64,000 nucleotides of DNA from assembly GCF_910592395.1 (NCBI RefSeq), contig NC_088324.1:8644953-8708952 (forward strand). Reading direction: 5' to 3'. Below the pieces are notes generated by a model, which saw only the letters and a program-made list of their open reading frames with translations, ran no database searches and was not told where the DNA came from. The position numbers and the translations under genes were made by a program. Shown in pieces: positions 38,209-50,871 of the stretch (positions are counted from its first letter, which is position 1; every line of letters begins with the position of its first letter). The stretch comes from Lineus longissimus (taxonomy: Eukaryota > Nemertea > Pilidiophora > Heteronemertea > Lineidae).

Positions 38209-38706
38209 GGTCATCAGAAAGTCTCTCTTCAGTTATAGATTTACCTCAGAACGTATCACCCTGTGGATCGGTCACTGAAATTAGTATTGATGTTCAGAAT
38301 GTTATCAGTCGGTCGTCTTCGCCTTGGGCAAACCGAGAATAAGACATACCACTTGACTCACAGCATTAGAAGCAGTTTATGAGCCGCAGCATCCAACTGG
38401 CCTATTACCCACAATATCCTTATTGGCACCAGCTCAAGATGCCGAAAAGTGAGTTTCTCAGCGGAGTTCTTGTTTTGGAAAAACATATATGCATGTAGTT
38501 GCATGCTTGTCAGAATATCTGACTATAGGGCTCTAGGTCATCAGAAATTTTCTTGTCTATAATAGATTTACCACAGATTGTATCATCCCCACTGTTGATC
38601 CGTACGAGTAATTAGTATTGATGTACAGAATGGTATCAGTTGAGCGTCTTCGCCTTGGGTCAACTGACAATAAGACAGACAGCTCGACTGGCAGTACATA
38701 CATGTA
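38209..38706 (+). repeat. Two-copy tandem duplication, ~327-bp spacing
   Basis: GGTCATCAGAAA...TAGATTTACC...GTATCA...AATTAGTATTGATGT...CGTCTTCGCCTTGGG...AATAAGACA is present at 38209-38372 and again at 38536-38706 with about 75-80% apparent identity. No coding role was recognised. Confidence 0.7.
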
Positions 38707-39754
38707 GATGTTGAGCAGTCTGATGTATAAAGGATATTGATCAGCTTATATTGTTATCATGTTATTCCTTGTGTATCATGATCAGTATAATAAGAAAACT
38801 GCACGAGTGGCTGATCCGAGTATCCAGATTGCACGAGATGATTTTCTTCGGCCTGGAAGCTCGAGACCGCAGACAGTTGTGTGCCTCTAAGACTGAGGCG
38901 AACGGAGAGAAGAGAAAGTAGTCAAATATCATATATACGCGCATAGCATCAAGATATTGACCGCCAATGTTTTTAAAAAAGGGTCTAGCCTGCCATACAG
39001 TTCATAATTTTTTCGTGATTTCGGGGATTATATGGATGCGGTTCTGAATTATCCTTTCAATGAAAGTCTCTCCTTGCGTCGGATACATGGCTGTCACTAA
39101 TAAGGCTTCGATATAGCTGTATGGTAGCCGTTGCAAGTGCCTTCATTCGAAGCAGTGTAGGACACAGGCTGCGATCTAACTTTTGAGAGCAAGACAGCTC
39201 GAAACATATGTTTCCCTCACATTGACTCGATGTCGCTATTCGCCAGATACCTCCGGAATACGAAGACTAAAAGGCGACACTCTTCTTACACCTTGTATCG
39301 ACTCTCTCCTTCTTGTAATTTTTTTATCCGAGCTTGGGGTAATAAGATTAGTTAGCTGGGAGCTATCGAGTTATCATCAGATGCCAAGGGTGCATTGCAT
39401 AGTGACATAGGTGGTGTACGTGGCAAGCTTGATGTCGGGGCTTACAAGGCATTGGGGTCCAGGTAGGGGAAAATCTGGGCTATTGTTGGTAGGGTGAGCT
39501 TTCCGCCAGATGCATGGGGTGATCTTGAGCGCGGTATGCGATATTATGTAGAGATATTGATATGTGGATGATAAACATGTAAAGGGTGTTAAAACAAGGC
39601 CAGTGATACGGTTAACATAATTTATTTAAGATAATTACAGCCGGAAAAAATGTTACCACAATAAACTATATGGAACCACAGTACATATTGCGAATTCACT
39701 GACCCTAGTGACGCTGAAAGGGTGGATGTCGTCCTGGGTGCCGACAAATGGTAC

Positions 39755-39879
39755 ATTCGTACCGCGACGGTACGAATACTGGTGCCGGTACTACATATTC
39801 GTACCGCGACGGTACGAATTGTGAAAGTTGGAACTATTCGCACCGTTGCGGTATTCGATCGCACCGTGACGGTACGAAA
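39755..39879 (+). repeat. Cluster of ATTCGTACCG-CGA-CGGTACGAAT palindromes
   Basis: Immediately inside the left TIR, a 23-bp near-palindrome with perfect 10-bp arms lies at 39755-39777 and again at 39797-39819, followed by two degenerate copies to 39879. A further exact-arm copy in inverted orientation lies at 41146-41168, with a half copy at about 41114. They may be subterminal transposase-binding sites; this is inference. Confidence 0.8.
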
Positions 39880-40679
39880 TAGGGGGGGGGGGGGGGGGTT
39901 ATGCAAAGTGCTGCTCATCATTGGTAAAACTAGGCTATATTTTCATTTTTTATTTTAATTCAAGTAAACAGTTTACATTTATTATAAGGATGTTGTTAAA
40001 ATGTAAATTATTTTATTAATGAATCCACTTTCTAAATTTAATGGGGGGGGGACGTTTTGGCAGGGGGACGTTTTACCTGGTAAGCGGGGGGGGGGGGGGG
40101 GGTATAGCAGTTTGTATGTTAATTTAGGCCTACCAGCCCAGGGTTCATACGGTCATGGAAAACCTGGAAAAGTCATGGAATTTATTTTTTTTTCTTCATA
40201 GCCTTAGTGAAAATAATCCCTTGAAAAAGAAAATGTTGTCCAAAGTCGTGGAAATATGTGCAAATGTTCATTCTAAAAACAGAGCATGGTTGTCCTCACA
40301 AAATATCTTCACTTGTCACTTTACTGCAGCTGTATCCCTGCTACTGGTTTGTGGTAAATTGCATCAAAAAATTAATGTTCTTGAATTTATGGTTTTTGGC
40401 ATGGAGATGTCATGGAAAAGTCATGGAAAAAATCCTTCAGCCTAGGGGGAAGAACCCAAGGCCTACGAAGTACCTAAAAAAAATGTCCCTGCCCACAACT
40501 GAATATTCGCTAAATATCAAAGGGGCCACGAAGTGATTTGATGATGGTCTATAATGATGATAATTAATCCATGTTGACTGGGCCGCTTGGCTATGGGCTT
40601 CGGCATTGCACAGCAAGGGCCAGGGTTGGGTAGATGGGTAGTAGCAAAAAAGACATAAAATTTTCTACAATAGATGTGG

Positions 40680-40925
40680 TACTGTGAAAATGACCTGCCC
40701 CACCCAGAAAACGGACAAAAAGAATAAAATGACCTGCACCAAGAATTTTAATTTTTGAAACAGAATAAAAGAAGATATAAAATGACCTGCCGCACCCTGA
40801 ATTTTAATTTCAATTTTTAAAACAGAAAAAAGAAGAGATAAAATATTTTCTTCTCCACCCAGAATTTCAATTTTTGAAACAGAAAAAAAGAATAGATAAA
40901 AATCACCGGCCCAACTTGAATTAGG
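40680..40925 (-). repeat. AT-rich tandem repeats downstream of the tRNA-like head
   Basis: On the minus strand a unit of 40-60 bases recurs about five times: GGTGCGGCAGGTCATTTTAT, then a T-rich run with CTGTTTCAAAAATTGAAATT. The units follow directly behind the tRNA-like head, so together they could be one composite retroposon with a variable-number tandem body. Confidence 0.6.
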
Positions 40926-40960
40926 CCTATAATTTAACAGAAAAAAATAAACTATTGATT

Positions 40961-41030
40961 CCTCCGTCACAGAGAGTCGAACTTCAGTATCCTGATTACC
41001 GGGCCATCCCCTTCTCCGTTGCGCCACGGC
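40961..41030 (-). repeat. tRNA-like SINE head (pol III A and B boxes)
   Basis: On the minus strand, GCCGTGGCGCAACGG contains an A box (TGGCGCAACGG). About 43 bases from the start of that motif comes a B box (AGTTCGACTC). This is the spacing of a tRNA. The acceptor and T stems pair poorly, so it is a tRNA-derived retroposon head rather than a working tRNA gene. It lies inside the 1.88-kb transposon. Confidence 0.6.
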
Positions 41031-41606
41031 AATTAGCTATGTTGACAGGCAATCATTTCGCATCACATCCGGGTATTCATACCATTGAACGGCGGAATTT
41101 GATTGGCTGACGCTGACGGTGCGAATAAACATTTTCTGTCAAACAATTCGTACCGTCGCGGTACGAATAGCCAGTCCCAAGTTTCCCTTTCGTTTTATCT
41201 CGCGCCGTGGTACTTGCGGCATTAGCAGTGCGCGAAATAAAAAGAACAGATAAACAGAAAAAAACGCGTTTAGGCCTATAGGTCTTTGAAAGCACATTTC
41301 GGATGATTTATTCAGAAAAGGTATGTAGGAGGGATATATTCAAAGAATGAAAAATTGTGTGGTGACAAAATGAATGGATTTGCTGCGTATTTTTATTTTT
41401 ATTTTTATTATGGTTATCGTGACACGTAAACTCCGTGAGCGTGGCGCCAACCTCGGTTGTAGGTATAGCAAAAGTGTAGAAGAAGAAGCTGGGTGCTTTT
41501 TGTCTAGTGTAATGGCACCCAGGGTGCTTATTGTCCAGTCGATCTCGAACCTGGGTACCATTTGTCGGCACCCAGGACGACATCCACCCTTTCAGCCCTA
41601 GTGACT

Positions 41607-41637
41607 GTATATATGTATACATTGTATATATATATTG
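41607..41637. repeat. TA/TG-rich simple repeat
   Basis: TGTATATATGTATAC followed by TATATATATAT-like sequence just outside the right target duplication of the 1.88-kb element. Confidence 0.7.
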
Positions 41638-41639
41638 CG

Positions 41640-42700
41640 TGTGAGGCCACTTACAGTTATTGCCTGAAACATCCATTTATCCGGTCATTTGCGTGTATCC
41701 GAATCTGAAAGCCACGCCGGAAATGTACCACTTTAGTTAGAGATCTCGCCATCTCCCTGATTTCATGTTTTTACCGAGTGGTGCTAAAATCAACGAGGTG
41801 TACTCTGGTGATTTACCCAGACTGTGTAAAGAAGAAAAAAACACATTTAGTGTCAGGTGACTCTGAACAAGTACATGTAATAGTAAATCGTTGAATGCTC
41901 TGTGGTACCGTTATATATTGCCCATGTCGGTTAAGGCCTATTGACGCCCATGAAAGATGTTTCGTTGTCATCATGACTTGCCCTGAAAACCGTTTGGAAA
42001 GATATTCGAACAATGGGAATTTTGGCCGAGGTGCGAGCAGGCTTTGTTAAAAGACAAAAGACCGTGTATTTGGCAAAGCCTTAATCCTTTTAACTGCGAG
42101 GTACGCCGGGGCATAATAACGTAATGGGTGTTATTATATACATCAGAAGTGCCGTAGGCGATTGTCCTATGATCTTGACCAGTACAATAACAATAAAGAA
42201 TCCATCTTCTATTGCAATAATCAAACAATTATCGTGGTGTTTTATGGTCTGGCATGGTCATAAAAGCTCCGTGAACGCACTAACAAGATGCATCTTCGGC
42301 CAAGTGGGGACAACTGTTGCATTCATGTTACCATGACTCCTAGCGATAATATCTATCTATATGTCACATCATGTCATGTCAGCGCAGTTGCTGTGAATAG
42401 GGAAGATTCTTGATAATCTATATACAGTATCTATATGTACTATAATCTTACATGTTAAGTTTACTTCAGTCGGGAGGGCCCAAGTTGCTTTAGGCGGGAG
42501 ATGTATTGCCAAAAAGGTGTCCATGTGTGCTTGTTCCAGGCGAAGCCCGACAACAAGTCATTAAGCCTGACTGTTTGCATGGACAGTCTCAACCCAGAGA
42601 TGGTGTATGGATTAGCCGCTGGGCAAACCCTGAAGATTATGAGGGCGTGAGATAAAGAAATCCGAGACCAGAGCTAAGTACGGCTGCTACCTGATTTTTA
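41640..42700. other. No gene recognised
   Basis: Intergenic DNA with no repeats or exons that I can support. Confidence 0.5.
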
Positions 42701-42704
42701 TTTT

Positions 42705-43845
42705 GTGATACGATCAACGATATGTTAGCATCATCCCGGACACATGGAAAAAGTACAGCTAACACTTAAGTCATGTATGTAGCATTCCGCCATCTACAAC
42801 ATTTGCAGAACAAGGTCTGTCCACAAAAACGTGACAATCTTTTAGATCAGTTAGAAAAAAGTTGACAAGAAGCGAGGAAGACTAATAGCTCTACCCGGAG
42901 TCCAAATGACCCGTCCAACTCATGTTTGCGAAGTGGTATTTGGCCGTGTTTTTGCAGGATAATGACCGCCTACAAGTACACGAGTGTCAGCTACAAAGTA
43001 CGTTCTTGGATGGCAAAAATAGACAGTATTTTAAGTCGACAAAAAGCGAGGAAGACTAACAGCTCCACCGGGAGTCCAAGCCGCTGTCTCGTGTTTGCGA
43101 AGTTGTAGTGTTCATGCGGTTTTCGCTGTTTACGTTTCCACGCGAAAAACATGACTGTCACCTCAATTGGAATCATTTATCCATTCTTTGGCAGTATTCC
43201 TAGTCAACAAAGGGCGACGAAGAGAAACAACTCCAGCGGGAATACAAGCCGCTGCCTCATGTTGGCGACGTGGTAGACGGCATCCTGCAATCTTACTGTT
43301 AGTGATTCAACGCGAACGTATCTCAAACGCGGAGTTAGCTCCGTAATGTTTTTTTTACATACAATTGTTTTGTGTGAAATATGAAAGAAAAGCTACAATA
43401 AATTATATGCCAAAAGAATTTGCCACTTTTATTTTCGTAATTTATTTCATCAGTCAAATTAATACGGTGGCTGGGAAAGGACATCACATGATTTTTTTTC
43501 AACATGAATCTTTTTTAAAGGAAATATCTCGATCGATGGACTTATTATCTCGATCGCTTGAGATATTATCTTTTTTTCTTCATGAAACATCGCTGTACAT
43601 GTATTGAATGCAAAGTAGTAGAAATATACCAAGCTAGTTATTCCCTCTCACAAGATATGAAGACTGATGAATGGAACCCATGCTCAATTTACCCATTATA
43701 TCACGGATGTATGAGCATGATTGGATGATTTCTTTCGTGATACGATAAACAATACGTTTGTATTGACTATTCACGTCAACATGGTGAAGACACTTAGAGG
43801 TACACATACAGTACCTTGGTAGCATTCTGGCGGCTTCTACATGTA
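42705..43845 (+). repeat. Diverged duplication, ~1.03-kb offset
   Basis: GTGATACGAT...AACA/GATA...AACACTTA...GTAGCATTC.G near 42705-42800 is matched by GTGATACGATAAACAATACG...GACACTTAGAG...GTAGCATTCTGGCGGC near 43737-43840. The segment between them holds a separate three-copy repeat. Confidence 0.5.
42861..43290 (+). repeat. Three-copy tandem repeat, ~170-bp spacing
   Basis: Copies at about 42861-42960, 43035-43130 and 43203-43290 share GTCGACAAAAAGCGAGGAAG, ACAGCTCCACCGGGAGTCCA, AGCCGCTG and CTC(A/G)TGTTTGCGAAGT with substitutions. Each also carries a short stop-rich open frame; no protein was recognised. Confidence 0.7.
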
Positions 43846-45300
43846 TTGGCAATAAATAAAACCGGCATTGGTGTGGCAGATTCAGCATTGTCAGAATGGT
43901 CGAAGGCAACCATCAGCCCGCAACTTGCTTCACATGCATTTTCTTCCTCAACCAAAAATAGATATCACACCATCTATATAGTTGCACACGAGACATTCTT
44001 CTCAACGGACAACAAGTTGATTTATTGGAAATGAATACTGTCAGACTGACGTGTTTCTTCCGCTTTAAAATCCCTGGCGAGCAATTCAATTTCACTCCTT
44101 TAATAATATATGACTCTTATGAATTTCCCCCGGTTTAGTTCAGTAGATTTGGTTCTTAATAATTTTTTCTTTGTTTGGTGAGTCTTAATTTAGGAAAATG
44201 TTTGTCACGGCTGAGGTGACAGATGCTCTTTTTCGGGTCAGCACTGAGTCGAGCATCGATTATTGTTGACAGAAATCTACCATATTTGTATTTTCCTATA
44301 CATGTACATATAAATCACCAACCTTACTACATTTTTCACTAATACAAAGCTGAATATCGTTCATGCAAGTTTTTCAATACGCTATAGTCACGGAGTAACT
44401 GCGTGCATGAGAATAACACACGTAATTCATAGAATTATCCGACTGGTATTTCGCATAATGCCTGAAATTCCCTCCTGGGCAGTGAAATACGGCCATCTAA
44501 ATAATGCATCTTCGCGATTTGCAGGCAAGCGAACTGGCTGCGATATACTAGTATATCATCGAACAACATGAGCAAGCGCAGAATGTTTGGGATTAGCATC
44601 GAGAGTGCTAATTTATCGTCCCTTAAATCTAAGTCGAACACGGGCTGGTCACGTTTCTCAACCTATCTATTTTCATCCCCCAGCCTGGTAAAACCTCGCG
44701 CCTCCCTGCGAGATCTCATGATATTTAGGTGGTCGATCGCTCCGGTCAAAACGCATTGATAACGTAGCTACAATCCAACCTTGTTTCAGCAATTGGCGGA
44801 GGCGCAATGACTTGGGACGAGGCTGTTTATCCCCAAAGGTCGTGGCACCATAAACGGAAGTCAGAGTGACGTTTCATGATACCAGAAATCCCGGGTTGAC
44901 AATAAAATCGCGCCTTCTTATTAATAATGCACAGTTCCAATTTTCGAAGTGGAACACACGTACCGACATATCCGATTATCTTATTGGTGGAATCGGGGGC
45001 GTCGTCGTTGTGAATATTCTACTAAGTGCATTACTGAAGAAAGCAGGTACTATATCTTGGTGGATTGCAGTTAGAGAGAAAATGCAAGATGTCCAGCGGT
45101 CTGACACATCAACAATTCAAAGGGGGACATTGAATTAGTGTATACTACCAATTTTTCGCTCCTAGTTGTATTTGCGATTCGGGATAATAAAAAAAAAGGA
45201 TATTTCGCAATGACAAAATTTATGTCCATTTTTTCCACGAAAAATTTCTTCGCGATTTTTTGTTTCGCGAGTATGTAACGCCTCCGAAAAATTTGGTCTT
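43846..45300. other. No gene recognised
   Basis: Intergenic. Open frames under 95 codons lack splice context or motif support. Confidence 0.5.
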
Positions 45301-45309
45301 TTACAGTAC

Positions 45310-45455
45310 TTTTACACTGGTCCATACTCAATGTCTAAATTTAACTTCTCTTTGCAGGAATGGATAGTGTTTTGAGGGACACTGAATACTGTTACACCGG
45401 TGTATACGTATGTGACTCCTTTATTCCATTTTTCTTTGTAGGAATGGACAATGTT
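45310..45455 (+). repeat. Two-copy tandem repeat with acceptor-like sequence
   Basis: A segment ending CTTTGCAGGAATGGATAGTGTTTT (about 45310-45375) is repeated as CTTTGTAGGAATGGACAATGTTTT (to 45455), with CACTGGT/CACCGGTGTA upstream in both. The repeats resemble an intron 3' end plus exon start, but no downstream coding frame was recognised. Confidence 0.55.
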
Positions 45456-45660
45456 TTAAACGAAACCGGTGCTACATAGATTTTCAAATGGAATAAGCAT
45501 AGACTTCGGGATTCATATTCAAGACATGGGATAGCTCGCTACAATTGCATAGCGGTCTTAGCGTAGTATTGTTAGCCTAGTTTTGACGGGACTTTAGCGG
45601 AAACATATAGTCGTGACAAGGAATAATTGTACTTGGAGGCTATGCATCTTGCTGTTATCT

Positions 45661-46047
45661 AGAAATGGTAGAATTATCTGCGTTCGTCGCTAGTGTTTGT
45701 GTAGTGTGTTTGTGAAATCAATTACACGCGCTGTTCCGTGTTTTTTGCCTGTGACATTGACTTTGGTTGTTAAGTAAAAATAGTGGAACTGACTCAGATA
45801 GGACATCAAACTAGCATAAGGATCTACCTGATTACGGTCGTGATGACGTACATGTATCATGTTATTTAGAAATGGAATAATTCTGCGTTCGTTGTAAGTG
45901 GCTGTGTAGTGCATTAATGAAATCAATTACACGCGCTGTACCGTGTTTTTTGCCTTAGGTAGGTAAGCAGAAATAGTAGAACGGCGGACTAATACGGAAC
46001 ATCCGAACTGGTGTTTGGATCTCCCTGTTTATCTTCGTGATGACATC
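45661..46047 (+). repeat. Two-copy tandem duplication, ~207-bp unit
   Basis: AGAAATGGTAGAATTATCTG...GAAATCAATTACACGCGCTG...CCGTGTTTTTTGCC...GATCTAC/CTCC...TCGTGATGAC is present at 45661-45867 and 45868-46047. The 20-base block GAAATCAATTACACGCGCTG is identical in both copies. Confidence 0.8.
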
Positions 46048-47850
46048 ATTAGACTACTTGCTCTTTATCAGTAACTCTGCCGGGCTAATGTGACCAGATC
46101 TCTGTGACGATTCGTTGCAATTACCGCGCACGCGAAACGGGAATATCCGACTAAAAGTAGCCTCCTCTGTTACAGTTTCCAGTGAGTGACCGAGTGGATA
46201 ACGCGGATTATTTTAAAAGTCTGAATACTTTGCTATTTTGAGTTAAGGTGTCATAGACAGACTTTCAAACAGCTTGCAAGTCAGTATAACTCTGTTAGTG
46301 ACTCATAAGAGCTAAGAGAACGTGGTCATTTCCAAGTATATGCAGGCTACCAGGACTGATAAAATTTAACTGAATTCTGATAAAGAATGATATAAAATTT
46401 AACTTTTTGCCTTTGTCAATCCTTAAGGTGATAACTTATTACAGAATGGGCTGGTTTTAGTTGTTATCACTACAAGGACCTATTCAATAGTGTATTGTTT
46501 CAAGAAAAGAGTGTATCATAAGAAGGATTTTTAAAAATCGGGATAGGAAGTTCATCGTATTACTGGTAGGAAGAGGACATATATGAAAAAAAATGAATCG
46601 CTCGGGAGTGTCCTGCATATATGAGTAAAACGAACCTCAAGTATCGTTTTATATAATCAAATGCAGAAACAGGAATTTGATTATAACGCAGGAAACATAA
46701 AGTTGATATCCACCTCTGTTAAATAGATTTGAATCTGACGGTAACAGTGAAATATACAATTTGCTATAGTGGATAGTTGATCATATTCTGTAAAGATAGG
46801 AGAATTTTACTGTTGTTTTATCCGTGCTGTAATGTTAAGTAATTTTGGACCATTTGTGTACTAACTGTTTTTATAGGGTATATCAGTGTTGTGAATGAAT
46901 AGCGTGACAGTATTCAAAGGAGGAATGTATTATATACATCTACAACGCAAGTTTCGGTGATACGGATAATATATAGGATAATAGAATAGTTTTCGCTTAT
47001 CGTCGGGCAAAATCCGTTGCTTGAATTAACTGTTTTATTATATATAACAATGTATCGTCAGATTGGGCCTGCAGATTGAACCGGATTTTCGTGCAAAGTG
47101 TACGCGTTGAAAAGGACTGGCTCCAATTCTGAGCCCTGTGGGACACCAGCATTTTTGTTAACAGCCGTTACGCAGCTGGATCAATACGTGTGTAAACAGT
47201 CAAGACATTGTTTACGAATTAGGAAACGGTTTGGAAGGTAAGCAAAGCAAGATGGCCGAAACTTCAGTCTAAAAGGTGATTTCATGGCGTAGAGCACATG
47301 TTTTGCAAAGCTAGCATTTTTTACGCTGCATCTCACCGGCTTATCTGTTATGAGCAGCGTCAGCATCTTTGAATACTGCTGACACAAGTGACAGACGTAT
47401 GCTAATTCGTCAGGCTTATATCTCATCAATCAAATCCCTCCTTCTTTGTGTTCATCTAACCAAAGAATTGTGTCTATCCCTTCAGAGAAAATACGGTCAA
47501 TATCATGACATTTTCGTTATAATAGAAGAATTTCTGGATGATGTTCAACTGAACAAATCACGGGCATAAGTTATCAGGCCATTATTCCTGAATCATTCAT
47601 CAGTTGTTTCCGTAATCTTTGATCATACGGAAAGAATTACCCGAGCGGTGTATTTTAGGCATTCAGAACTAGCTTTCGATGGAAGCCATATCAACATGGA
47701 AGACTCGTCATGCTCTTCGGGTTCTCGAAAAAGCTGATCGGCAGTTTTACTAAACGGGTTACCGAAACAGGAAAGCAAGTCAGCCAAATTCACTTATGAC
47801 AATATTCTCGTTCCGATTTCATTTCCCACGGCTGAAAAACATGTCGTTTT
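46048..47850. other. No gene recognised
   Basis: AT-rich intergenic DNA without supported exons or elements. Confidence 0.5.
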
Positions 47851-47851
47851 T

Positions 47852-48046
47852 TAGCAACAAAGCTTGATTTGAAGAGAGACGTGCATTTCATGGAAAGGTA
47901 CCTGCATATTGAGGTCTTCTTTCGTCCCCTTCGAGACACATCTTTTCTTAGAAACTAAGCTTGATTTGAAGAGAATATTGTGCACTTCATAGCCAGAGAC
48001 ATCCATATTGAGACCTTCTTTCGTTCTTTCCAAGACACATCTTAAA
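47852..48046 (+). repeat. Two-copy tandem duplication, ~96-bp unit
   Basis: AAGCTTGATTTGAAGAGA...GCA(T/C)TTCAT...CATATTGAG(G/A)(T/C)CTTCTTTCGT...CGAGACACATCTT occurs twice in a row with about 80% identity. Confidence 0.8.
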
Positions 48047-50870
48047 GGTTCAGGTCTCAGAAACAGCCGGTTGATATTTTTTTTGTTTTTTTACCTCGCC
48101 GCTTTCCTTAAGCAGCTCTGGGGCATCTTTGGAGTAAGAAAGGTTAGGATTTTGATTCGGAACAAGAACGATGGGTTTCTCTGGGTATCATCAAGTCAAG
48201 TTGATTGTTTCAGAAGTTTTTAGGCGTAACAGACATAAGACTCACAGTTTCATTGCACTTCTGGCAACGCGATATCCGTCTCAAAGTTGCCAGCTTGTTC
48301 GCGTTCTCCGATCAAAGTTGGCAACAACCGGGGAAACATTTTTGGGATTGTGAAACACTCGGATGTTTACAGATATCCTTTGTTCACTTTTTTTTCTTCA
48401 TTTTCAGTCCTATACTGGCGTGATTTTCAGGTAGTCATGACGATGGCAGACATAAGGCTCTTGGTTAAGCTAATTCTCGTGGTGACGTTTTGAACTTTCA
48501 CCGGAGATGAAGAACCATTGAAGACAGATATATTGCAGAGCTATACTCAGGTAAGACATTAGGAAAGTATCATGCATATTGTGGGCAAACGAGTGATCAT
48601 TATCGCTGCGGCCTGCGACAATTATATCAGCGAAGAGCGATTAAAAGAGCGCTCGTCTGCAGGTGAAGCCGATAAGTGTCTGGTTTGATGTTGATCGAAG
48701 GTGGCAGCGATCACCGATTCATGTCGCAGTCACCCGGTAAAAAGATAAAAACAAACACCAGTTTAATTACATTTATACTAAGTTAATTATTATGAGATTA
48801 TTGCCCATATACAGTTACAATCACCAGTATTTACATGATAAATAACTATACTTAATCATAAACACACTCCTTCATGCCTGAAGAATAATAGGCAATTACT
48901 TGAACAGGAATCTTTTTTCTCATATCGTCGGTGAATTGACGCGAATAATGCGTATCGCATTGCAGCGACAATATCATATGAGACACTTATACACGCATAT
49001 AATGGTACTCCAGTTCACCTATCTAAGACCTTTTCCGAATATTCAAGAAACTGGAAATATCATCATGCACATGGTCGGGATCACATGCTATTCGAAATGT
49101 CCAAATTTGATAGACAACGCTCATGCGACACCAAGTTTTCCGATAGTCTTTACATCCTGTTCCGGCTTGCTCTTTGTGTCGATGTCGTAGCAGTTAAGGA
49201 ATCGGTCTTATATCAGTGAAACTAGAGTATCTATCAGCAGCATGGATAGCAGAATAATTGTGTTGCGCTAGCTATGCTATTATTGTCAGCATGTTTGCCA
49301 AGAGCTATTATCATCTGCTGATCAAAAAGTACCCTCATGACAACATTTTATCAGCATTTGCACTGTTATGTACTTGTATATTGTTTGATCGCCTAGATGA
49401 GGAGGCATTTTCTTGAATATCAGTTTATCGAGGGTACCATATTATATTTCTCTGTTGACAATGTGCCAATAATAAAGGCCTACAATATACTAACTTCGAT
49501 CTATGATTTGACGCATCAACTGGTTCATTGTGTTCAGCAGTTTTCATGTATCGTTAGTTCATGTAAATGCAAATTTTAAATAAATGGTAAATATCTCACA
49601 AAAAAACCAACGAAACAAGAAGAGCCTTAAACATCTCGCAACAAATTCAGCAACGTACCAGGGTTGTTGAGATCAGTGACTTACATTGTATGAAGGGTCC
49701 TTATATGTATACGGATCGACATGAACACAAAATTCGTCTATGCACCGAAGGATCCGTGATAAGTTGCTGTTCCAGACCTCCTGACGTATATCAGGTTTTG
49801 CCACTGAGTGTGTTCCCCTGAGAAATTCGAATTCATTGCCAGCGATACTTCAGGAGGGGATGTAATATTAGATTCAATATATGGTATGGTCCTTGTGCGG
49901 CTATCGAATTGCAAGGATACAACTTTAGATGAGCGTTTCATAGCTCTCTTGAGAAATCATCATAAGTCTAGGCAACTGTGTGAAACTGGTATATGATAGG
50001 ATATTTCTCCGAGCATTGTCAAACACGAACCAAATCTTGCTTGATATACAGCATTGAAATGATGATTTTTTTCCTCTATTCCTTTTCAGGGCAGGCGATG
50101 TAATGCTTCCATTGTGGACGTGTCGCCATGATATCTACAATTTTAGTACGGCTTCTTGTAGGTTGTTAGAAGAATACCTTATGGAATCGTGGAGCATTAT
50201 AACGACACAAATTAGGAGGGACTGTACCTGAGGGGCCTTCCTGCTATCGACCGCGCCTTCGGAAACTACTTTGGTGATATATATCTCCATTAAACAATGG
50301 TTATGTGACTGATTATATCGCCTACAACTCAGTCACGTTTTGATAATTAGTTTCCCTGTTGCATCAAGTTAGGCATTTAACCGCTCAATATGTTGGTGTT
50401 TTAGACATCAGGTCCGTTACTAAGCACAACTGGGTTCGTTGTGGGTCAAAACGAGAGAGACGACATTCTTGCATAATATCAAGTTGAGCCAAGCGGTGAA
50501 GTGGTGCCAGTGACGTATTGATAGCAGCACAAACTGGTCGAATTTCGCAAAAGGTTCAAGAGGACAGCAGTGCTAGAAACACGTGGGACTTCTCACTGAA
50601 TTTGTTTTTAAAACTCCATTTCAAATGCTTGGTCGTGTGACGTAACTTATGTATTGAATGGATTGACACAGATTTGGGCGTACTCATTTTCAGTTCAGTT
50701 ACTATGACCGTGTTGAAATATGGTATGTTAAAATCGTGGAAAGAACAGAAGTATTGCATCATCTGGTTGATAACATTATTTGTATGGGGCATCGCTGCGG
50801 TAATTGATCATTGACCTGGCTGCGGACCATCAATGACATGTGCATCAGAGTTTAAAAAACTGTGGATACA
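48047..50870. other. No gene recognised
   Basis: Intergenic DNA. Several short open frames occur at 48008-48493, but none shows a recognisable domain or consistent splice pair. Confidence 0.5.
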
Positions 50871-50871
50871 C

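Larger units (their letters stand above)
39713..41596. mobile_element. 1.88-kb non-autonomous DNA transposon, 42-bp perfect TIRs, 9-bp TSD
   Basis: 39713-39754 and the reverse complement of 41555-41596 are identical over 42 bases, beginning GCTGAAAGGGTGGATGTCGT. Both sides are flanked by CCTAGTGAC (39704-39712 and 41597-41605), a perfect 9-bp target duplication. A 9-bp duplication with longish TIRs fits Mutator-like elements, though 8-bp families (hAT, P) cannot be excluded. No transposase remains. Contents include palindromes of the GTACCG/CGGTAC type, long G tracts (39883-39898, 40042-40050, 40086-40102) and a tRNA-headed repeat. Intact ends and target sites suggest recent movement. Confidence 0.88.

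Noticed and set aside
40665-41027. 120-codon minus-strand frame
   Set aside because: Spans the tRNA-like head and AT-rich tandem repeats; the repeated peptide is a by-product.
40961-41030. Functional tRNA gene
   Set aside because: The boxes are correctly spaced but acceptor and T-arm pairing is poor; better explained as a tRNA-derived retroposon head.
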